Under the pieces are notes generated by a model, which did not search any database, had not been told where the DNA came from, and saw nothing but the letters and a program-made list of their open reading frames with translations. Below, piece after piece: positions 58,494-64,000 of a stretch of 64,000 nucleotides of DNA; positions within the stretch are counted from its first letter, which is position 1; each line of letters opens with the position of its first letter. This DNA is from Patescibacteria group bacterium (lineage in GTDB: Bacteria; Patescibacteriota; Microgenomatia; UBA1406; GWC2-37-13): contig JAOAFZ010000001.1 of assembly GCA_026415975.1 (NCBI GenBank), positions 248,001 through 312,000 of the forward strand, given 5' to 3'. A program made the position numbers and the translations under genes.

Positions 58494-59051
58494 ATGCGTA
58501 ATTGTCTATATCAAAACGGAGACGGCTCTATAGCAATATCATCTCTAATGTTTGTACTCCTTGGAATTGTGATGCTCGGTTTCGTTATCGAATCCGGGCG
58601 TCTGGTCCAGGCAGCGAGTCATGCCGAGAACAGTACCAATCTGGCAGGTCTTGCCGGTGTAACCCGGTACACCGACACTTTTCTCAAGAAACTTGAGGAA
58701 ACCTATGATTCCAAAAAGCCGGAGGCCGAAATGGAGATTCGGGATGAAGCGGACGCTGCAGGCGAGATTCTTACTCCGGAAGAGTTCAAGGAGCGGGTAA
58801 TCGAGCGTACGAAAGAAAAGGTTGCGACGGAGCTTGCCGTAATCCGCTCTGCGGCCCGGAGAAGCTGTATCTCGGGTGCGACTGAAATTCTCGAGGAAAA
58901 TAAACTCATCGTAGAATCAGTCACCTGCAGCGATACTGATGTAGTAGTTGAAGGATACGTCCGCTATTCTCCATTTATTGCAGCACCGGGATTTAAACCG
59001 GGCAAAATCAGCAGACGGGATTCGGTTGGCATTGCTATTTCAACCCCATGA
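58494..59051 (+). CDS. TadE/TadG-like pilus protein
   Basis: 185 residues. The N-terminus QNGDGSIAISSLMFVLLGIVMLGFVIESGRLVQAASHAEN matches TadE/TadG proteins: a Gly-rich prepilin-like start, a hydrophobic helix, then RLVQAASHAENSTNLAGLAG, which is typical of TadG-like proteins. A charged helical middle and a C-terminal beta part (SVTCSDTDVVVEGYVRYSPF) follow. It heads the plus-strand tadB-tadC-cpaF-cpaE unit; its stop overlaps the tadB start. Confidence 0.75.
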   Translation: MRNCLYQNGDGSIAISSLMFVLLGIVMLGFVIESGRLVQAASHAENSTNLAGLAGVTRYTDTFLKKLEETYDSKKPEAEMEIRDEADAAGEILTPEEFKERVIERTKEKVATELAVIRSAARRSCISGATEILEENKLIVESVTCSDTDVVVEGYVRYSPFIAAPGFKPGKISRRDSVGIAISTP

Positions 59052-60001
59052 CACTACTCTTGTCACTGGCACTATTCAATATTCTCTTTTTTGCCGGATG
59101 GCTCGTGGCTGACTATATCGGGTTTGTCAGGAAACGGAATGTATTTTTGGAGAGGAATGCTAGGCTTACCGATCGCCCTCTTACCAGCCCTGCCGACCGA
59201 ATCGCCGCATTCCTTCCTCCCGGACCTGCAGGGTATATCACCGGTCTTATGGACCGGTTTCAAAGTTCCCGTAGCAATACATCGGCACTTGAGCGGGAGT
59301 TTACTCCGCGGAATATACTTCTCCTGAATGTGTCACTTTCCTTTCTTGCGTATGTGTTCCAGTCTTCATTCGGACTGCCGTGGTTTTACACCCTTATTCC
59401 CGGCATAGTGGCACAGGTACTTGTATTCGCAAAACTGAAGATGCAGCGGGACCGGCTAAAAGATGCACTGGATGCAAAACTGCCCGAACTCCTGGACATT
59501 ATGGCCAGGGTATACCGAGTGCATACCGATCTGCGTGTTGCAGTACGTGAGGTATCACGCCATGCAACCGACCCCGAGGTTGCCAAGCTCTTTGCCGAGG
59601 TTTCATCGATCTCCCGTTTCGGATATACAGTAGAAGAGGCGCTGGAGCTAACCGCAAAACGTGTCGGAAGCGATGATTTTGACTTTCTTATTGCATCAAT
59701 AAAAATGAATACTCCGCTCGGCGGAAACCTGGCTACCCTCTTCGAAAAAACCGCTGCGATTATCCGTCAGCGGAAAGAGACGGTTCAAGAGATAGGGAAC
59801 ATAATGTTTCAGAGTAAGATGTCTGCTGTTGTTTCGGCTCTCCTGGTGCCACTCATCATTGTGGTTTCGTTTGCAACGAGCGAAAAATACCAGGAAGTAT
59901 TGCTTAAAAATCCCACCGGGAGGCTGGTGTTTCTGGTTTGTTTGGTCTGGTGGGCAATTGGAGTAGTTATAATCCGTAAAAATTCCCGTATTCGTATATG
60001 A
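59048..60001 (+). CDS. tadB: TadB-like inner-membrane platform protein
   Basis: 317 residues of the GspF/T2SF type. Two N-terminal helices, a cytoplasmic four-helix part (LKDALDAKLPELLDIMARVYRVHTDLRVAVREVSR and FGYTVEEALELTAKRVGSDDFDFLIASIKMNTPLGGNLA), and C-terminal membrane helices. TadB and TadC form the platform on which the pilus ATPase acts. It is coupled to the neighbouring genes by four-base overlaps. Confidence 0.87.
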   Translation: MTLLLSLALFNILFFAGWLVADYIGFVRKRNVFLERNARLTDRPLTSPADRIAAFLPPGPAGYITGLMDRFQSSRSNTSALEREFTPRNILLLNVSLSFLAYVFQSSFGLPWFYTLIPGIVAQVLVFAKLKMQRDRLKDALDAKLPELLDIMARVYRVHTDLRVAVREVSRHATDPEVAKLFAEVSSISRFGYTVEEALELTAKRVGSDDFDFLIASIKMNTPLGGNLATLFEKTAAIIRQRKETVQEIGNIMFQSKMSAVVSALLVPLIIVVSFATSEKYQEVLLKNPTGRLVFLVCLVWWAIGVVIIRKNSRIRI

Positions 60002-60837
60002 AGATGCCTGTTCCTCCCAGCTATTGGATCGATCGGCTTACCGTTTCGCAGGATCCGGTATATATCCTGGTACGGAGTAGCGTCGGGTCACTCCAGCAGC
60101 ACCTGCGGAAGGTCGGAAACCGGCTTTTTGCCTCACCGGTCTTTATACGTTCGGTACTCTCGGCAGATACTCGGAAATCCCTGGAAACCGCAGGTATTGC
60201 TGAGATTCAGTATCGTTACTGGAAGGGAGTCTGCACCGTTGCCGGAGCGGTTCTCGGATTCATTGTTTACCTTCTGTCGGTCGATACCGTGTTTTCACCA
60301 ATGATGTTACTGGTGCCCGCGTTCGCCGCGGGCGCCTTCATTCTTCCAGATTTTTATCTTGCTGATCGTGAACAGGAAATCGAGTATCAGATTCACACCG
60401 ATTTTCCCCGATTCCTTGATCTTCTGCATTTGTATACCGCCTCTGCCGCCTATGAAAACATCGGAAATGCAATGCATGCGGTTGCGTCGAGTATGAACGG
60501 ACCACTTGGTGAGCGGCTCCGGGACATGACCCGGCTCTACCGGTTTGTGGATGTGGCAACATTCCTTGACGAGATGGAACGCCGGTTTGCGATACCGTTG
60601 GCCAGGGATCTGGTCTCTACACTGCGACTTGCTGAAACATATGGCGGTTCGATCAGTACCAAGATCGGAGCGCTTGCGGAAGAATCTCATAAAGAGCGTA
60701 TGCAGAAAGCCAGGAAGGCCGGACAAACTGCATCTGCAGCCCTGATGGTGCCTTTGATGATTTTTCATTTTCCGGTGGCGATTACGATTTTTCTTGCTCC
60801 TACCGCCCTTGCCCTGAAAGAGGCATTCGGCTGGTAA
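59998..60837 (+). CDS. tadC: TadC-like inner-membrane platform protein
   Basis: 279 residues, second GspF-type protein: YWKGVCTVAGAVLGFIVYLL and a second helix, DREQEIEYQIHTDFPRFLDLLHLYTASAAYENIGNAMHAV, then ARDLVSTLRLAETYGGSISTKIGALAEESHKERMQKARKAGQTASAALMVPL, which is the TadC signature region. It follows tadB with a four-base overlap and precedes the ATPase gene by six bases. Confidence 0.87.
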   Translation: MKMPVPPSYWIDRLTVSQDPVYILVRSSVGSLQQHLRKVGNRLFASPVFIRSVLSADTRKSLETAGIAEIQYRYWKGVCTVAGAVLGFIVYLLSVDTVFSPMMLLVPAFAAGAFILPDFYLADREQEIEYQIHTDFPRFLDLLHLYTASAAYENIGNAMHAVASSMNGPLGERLRDMTRLYRFVDVATFLDEMERRFAIPLARDLVSTLRLAETYGGSISTKIGALAEESHKERMQKARKAGQTASAALMVPLMIFHFPVAITIFLAPTALALKEAFGW

Positions 60838-60843
60838 TTTACT

Positions 60844-62079
60844 ATGAAAACCCACACACGCGAACTTCTGAAGACCGAGTTCATTACCATTATTAAGGAC
60901 TATCCCAACTTTCCGTTTCACGATCGTATCGCGCAGGAAGAGGTTGCCGAGCATGTTTTGGAGCAGGTCTTTGATAGAACAAACGTGTACGTAACTACAC
61001 AGGAAAAGAAAGTGTTACTGAGGGAGTTTCTAGACACAGTGGTATTCGGTTTACGGCAGATTCAGAAGCTTCAGGATGATCCGGAGATCGAGGAAATTAT
61101 GATTAACGGACTCGACACGATCTTCGTAAAAAAACGGTTCAGCGATGGTGTAGAACGGGTAAATGTCAGCTTTGCCAGCCGGCATGAGGTACGTTCGGTA
61201 ATCGAGAAACTTCTGGAAGGCACCGGTCGCCGCATTGACCGTAGTAGTCCGATCGTGGACACCCGGCTGGCAGATGGTTCACGGGTAAACATCGTAATTG
61301 AACCGTTAGCGCTCGGTGGGCCGTATATTACCATCCGGAAGTTCCCGGACAGGCCGATTACTGCAGATGATCTGCTCAGACACGGTACCATTTCCCCTGA
61401 AATGTATACCTTCCTTGGGGCGATCGTGAAGGCACGGAAGAATGTAGTAATCTCGGGAAGTACTGCAGCTGGAAAAACCACCACACTCTCCGCACTACTA
61501 GACTTTGTGGAGGGGGGTGATTTTGGTGATCGGGTTGTTCTCATCGAACAGATTGCCGAGATAAAGTTGCCGGACCGGATCAAAAACCGTGTGCAGCTGG
61601 AAACCCGGCCACCGAACATAGAAGGTAACGGTGAGTATTCTATTCAGGATCTGCTCAAAAACGCGCTCCGGCAGAGGCCTGACCGGATCATTATCGGGGA
61701 AATCCGCGGTGGAGAAGCCTTTGATCTCTTGCAGGCGCTCAATACCGGTCACGACGGAAGCTTTACCACCCTTCATGCAAATTCCTGCACCGATGCACTG
61801 ATGCGTCTGGAGAGTATGGTTTTAATGTCCGGTATGGAGCAGTTGCCCCTCTCGGTAATCCGTACCTGGATCCGGCGCTCTGTCGACTTTGTAATCCAGC
61901 AGAAACGTATGGACGACGGTTACCGGAAGATGGTTGAGATTGCTGCGGTAGATAAATCCGGTTCACTCGATAGTGGCCATATCGCAACCATCCCGATATT
62001 CACATACGAAAACGGAAGATTTCAAAAAGATGCGGATGCTTACAAGCGCTATTTAGCAATTCTTACCAATCCTCGATGA
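60844..62079 (+). CDS. cpaF: Tad pilus secretion ATPase (CpaF/TadA type)
   Basis: 411 residues. A hexameric ATPase that powers Flp pilus assembly. The N-terminal domain has IQKLQDDPEIEEIMINGLDTIFVKKRF; the Walker A is ISGSTAAGKTTTLSALL (about residues 204-220), the Asp box and Walker B lie in VVLIEQIAEIKLP and PDRIIIGEIRGGEAFDLLQALNTGHDGSFTTLHANS. Full length. It overlaps the next gene by four bases. Confidence 0.94.
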   Translation: MKTHTRELLKTEFITIIKDYPNFPFHDRIAQEEVAEHVLEQVFDRTNVYVTTQEKKVLLREFLDTVVFGLRQIQKLQDDPEIEEIMINGLDTIFVKKRFSDGVERVNVSFASRHEVRSVIEKLLEGTGRRIDRSSPIVDTRLADGSRVNIVIEPLALGGPYITIRKFPDRPITADDLLRHGTISPEMYTFLGAIVKARKNVVISGSTAAGKTTTLSALLDFVEGGDFGDRVVLIEQIAEIKLPDRIKNRVQLETRPPNIEGNGEYSIQDLLKNALRQRPDRIIIGEIRGGEAFDLLQALNTGHDGSFTTLHANSCTDALMRLESMVLMSGMEQLPLSVIRTWIRRSVDFVIQQKRMDDGYRKMVEIAAVDKSGSLDSGHIATIPIFTYENGRFQKDADAYKRYLAILTNPR

Positions 62080-63197
62080 CATTCACCATCCGTGCTGCAC
62101 TGGTTCTTGCAGCGAACAACTCAGTTGATCAGAGCGATCACCGGTTTCTCGCCGGAAATATTCATCTGTTTCCCTATCGCGATCTCGATTCGCTCGGAAA
62201 TACCATGTACCATGATGTATTGCTGGTACACGAATCATTCGCTTCTTCCTTCAAGAAAGAGCTCTATCCGAACTCCGCAGTCGTGCTGCTTCTGGACGAT
62301 GGGAACCGGATTGCGGACGTGTATCCGAAAGCAGAGGCGATGGGAGCATTTACCATCCTTACTGCACCGTTTTTGCCTGACCGGCTGGTGGATACGATTC
62401 GCAAGGCATACGATGCTATGCTCCAGAAGAAGAAACAGCTTGCAGAGCATGCCGATTCGGGAAAAGTGGTCGCAGTAACGTCTTTTTCAAACGGGAGTGG
62501 TAAAAGTCTGCTGGCGTATAATCTATCCCGTAAACTAACAACATTTTTCCCCGACCAGGCGGTTTCTCTGATCGATATGAACCGGCCCTTCGGTATTGGC
62601 AAAGCACTTCTGGGAGTAGAGGGGAAACACAGCTGGGATAGCTTGCGTGCAGTGCTCACCGAGGGAAGTGTGTCTCCGCAGAAAGTTACCAATATAACCT
62701 ATGCAACCGGCGATGGATTTGCATATATCGCCGGTCCGACGGAGTATTCAACAAATACACCCTTGAGCGGGAAGCAGTTCAGGAATTTGGCAGATTCGCT
62801 CCAGCCGGTTTACCGGGTTAGCATTTTGGATCTTCCGACCATGACATCTGTCGAGGATATCTCCCGGTTGCAGAGCGTTGACCGGATTCTTATTACTATC
62901 GATGTCACCAGTACATCGGTTCTGGAATCAATGTATGGACTGCGTGAACTCCGTACTGCATACCCGGAGGTATATGGACAGTCCAGGTTTGTGCTAAACC
63001 GTGTTGATGAGTCAGCCGGTCGTGCAGCCGAGTTGGTTGCTTCGAGGCTGGAAGTTGATCCGTACGGGGTAATTGATGAAGATACGGAGGCTGTTCGTTC
63101 GGTACTAGAACAGGGGCGGCTTTTTGATGACCGGACACTGCTTGTTGATAGCCAGATCTACGGGATAGCCGAACGGCTGGTGAAAGAGCTGTTCTGA
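62076..63197 (+). CDS. cpaE: CpaE-like ParA/MinD-family pilus protein
   Basis: 373 residues. Residues about 1-120 look like a degenerate receiver-type domain (VVLLLDDGNRIADVYPKAEAMGAFTILTAPFLPDRLVDTI). The rest is a P-loop ATPase of the MinD/CpaE group: VVAVTSFSNGSGKSLLAYNLSRK, VSLIDMNRPFGIGKALLG, YIAGPTEYS and VSILDLPTMTSVEDIS. The usual KGGxGKT P-loop reads SNGSGKS, lacking the first Lys, which CpaE proteins often change. It positions or regulates the pilus machine. Last gene of the unit. Confidence 0.85.
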   Translation: MTFTIRAALVLAANNSVDQSDHRFLAGNIHLFPYRDLDSLGNTMYHDVLLVHESFASSFKKELYPNSAVVLLLDDGNRIADVYPKAEAMGAFTILTAPFLPDRLVDTIRKAYDAMLQKKKQLAEHADSGKVVAVTSFSNGSGKSLLAYNLSRKLTTFFPDQAVSLIDMNRPFGIGKALLGVEGKHSWDSLRAVLTEGSVSPQKVTNITYATGDGFAYIAGPTEYSTNTPLSGKQFRNLADSLQPVYRVSILDLPTMTSVEDISRLQSVDRILITIDVTSTSVLESMYGLRELRTAYPEVYGQSRFVLNRVDESAGRAAELVASRLEVDPYGVIDEDTEAVRSVLEQGRLFDDRTLLVDSQIYGIAERLVKELF

Positions 63198-63257
63198 GAA
63201 GCGTTTTCACAGGCTAGCATTACCGGTAGTCTATGAAACAGGGATATTTTCCTTGTA

Positions 63258-64000
63258 TTATGTGTATGTGCGAAGTTCTTCTGCTAACCGCCAGGCGTAA
63301 ACATTTATCATCGGGAAGCTTTTTTCGATCCCCAGGCGTTCCATTTCCGCGAGGGTTTCTTCGCTGAGCTTTCTGCTTTCCGCGGCAAAGCCAAGCTTGC
63401 GAAATGTTAACGCAAGTCCAAACCGGTTTAACCAGGTATACGTCCCCCGCACCAGCGGAAACGATCCTGCAGTTGCGAGCCCTTCCTCAAAAAGCTGCCG
63501 CGCCCGCTTTAAGTCGCCTTCGATATATGCCAGAATACCCAGATGCGAGAGAATCACACTCTCGTAAATTTCCCGGTATGCCCGGTCAGGGACGCGGGAT
63601 ATTGCTACGCGGGACTGTTCCAGCAAGAAGCGGGCGCTTCCAATATTGCCCTCCAGCAGGTATCCTTCACTAATATAGCGATAGTTATGCGAGAGATATA
63701 GGTGGTCTTTGAGCTCCAGATAGGTTTTCCAGGCGTGTGCCAAGTGTTCTTTCCCTTCGTCTACCGCTCCGGTCATAAAACAGAGTTTTCCATACCGCTG
63801 ATGCGCAAGTGCCGCAAGACGGGGAGAAGCTCCCTTTCGGGCTAACTTGAGTGCCTCCCGGGCTTTCGCGCGGGCCGTGTGGACATCGCCATGATAGTAG
63901 TACAGACGCGATACCTCTTCAAGAAATATCGAGAGCTGAAGTTCGATATCGTTCTGCTCTTGTGCAAGAGTCTCCATACGCTGGCTGTACGCAGCAACGT
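63258..64000 (-). CDS. TPR-repeat protein, partial (cut by window edge)
   Basis: The minus-strand frame is open from base 64000, so the N-terminus lies outside. At least 247 residues of helical TPR-like repeats are visible: LSIFLEEVSRLYYYHGDVHTARAKAREALKLARKG, RLAALAHQRYGKLCFMTGAVDEGKEHLAHAWKTYLEL, LLEGNIGSARFLLEQSRVAISRV, YIEGDLKRARQLFEEGLATAG. The spacing resembles the TPR part of MalT/LuxR-like ATPase regulators. It is convergent with the Tad unit. No catalytic domain is visible in the part present. Confidence 0.7.
   Translation of the reverse strand, partial: VAAYSQRMETLAQEQNDIELQLSIFLEEVSRLYYYHGDVHTARAKAREALKLARKGASPRLAALAHQRYGKLCFMTGAVDEGKEHLAHAWKTYLELKDHLYLSHNYRYISEGYLLEGNIGSARFLLEQSRVAISRVPDRAYREIYESVILSHLGILAYIEGDLKRARQLFEEGLATAGSFPLVRGTYTWLNRFGLALTFRKLGFAAESRKLSEETLAEMERLGIEKSFPMINVYAWRLAEELRTYT

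Noticed and set aside
1-64000. tRNA, rRNA, CRISPR arrays, insertion sequences or phage genes
   Set aside because: None were recognised by eye in any gap; the gaps are short and those over 300 bases are explained by promoters and leaders.

Overview
The window reads as a monoderm bacterium of the Patescibacteria (Candidate Phyla Radiation), most like Microgenomates and relatives. The signs are a DUF4012 envelope protein, a large pilus/baseplate-like protein with an actin-like N-terminus, a sortase, a VanW/YoaR protein, a short RecO, single-chain glycyl-tRNA synthetase, a Tad/Flp pilus locus with no secretin in view, and no outer-membrane genes. UGA is used as a stop, so the Gracilibacteria/SR1 code is not in use. 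This placement is an inference from protein families. No rRNA, tRNA, CRISPR, insertion sequence or phage gene was seen.

Layout. 1-9.2 kb: end of a GDP-mannose synthesis gene, a polyprenyl sugar transferase, DUF4012 protein, recO, glyS, rpsT (UUG start), a pilN/pilO-like set and two Pro/Ser-rich surface proteins. 9.2-21.4 kb: tpiA, a UvrD/PcrA helicase, an acyltransferase, a HAD phosphatase, VanW protein, an orphan solute-binding protein, the baseplate-like protein, a sortase and a class A penicillin-binding protein. 21.5-30.1 kb (minus strand): a nine-gene operon with all seven shikimate steps plus tyrA and pheA. 30.3-37.9 kb (plus): divergent trpEGDC-(membrane protein)-trpBA plus an isoaspartyl peptidase. 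38-39.5 kb (minus): an ATP-grasp ligase. 39.7-50.4 kb: ilvE, ilvB, an ilvN-aminotransferase fusion, leuA, ilvA, ilvC, ilvD and ridA. 50.5-55.1 kb: a GT39-type glycosyltransferase, then leuC-SDR-leuD. 55.2-63.2 kb: secreted proteins and a Tad/Flp pilus locus. The right edge cuts a TPR protein.

The main discovery is the control of the amino-acid genes. The aro, ilv and leu operons each start with a strong promoter whose predicted +1 falls on or within a few bases of the AUG of a tiny leader peptide. The aro peptide has a Trp-Phe-Tyr-Phe-Phe-Phe-Tyr-Phe run. The ilv peptide is rich in Val/Ile/Leu. The leu peptide carries Val/Ile/Leu. Each is followed by a rho-independent terminator and a mutually exclusive antiterminator, which is textbook ribosome-mediated attenuation but with leaderless leader peptides. 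The trp operon instead carries a T-box riboswitch. Leaderless promoters also precede several ordinary genes.

Two pathway steps have no recognisable gene here: trpF and leuB. A short-chain dehydrogenase sits between leuC and leuD where leuB would be useful, and a two-helix membrane protein sits between trpC and trpB where trpF is often found. TrpB has changes at normally invariant active-site positions. The amino-acid islands look more GC-rich than the flanking envelope genes (two sampled 60-base lines: 41 of 60 G+C at 33301, 17 of 60 at 6181), which fits acquisition or different selection but was not measured across the window.
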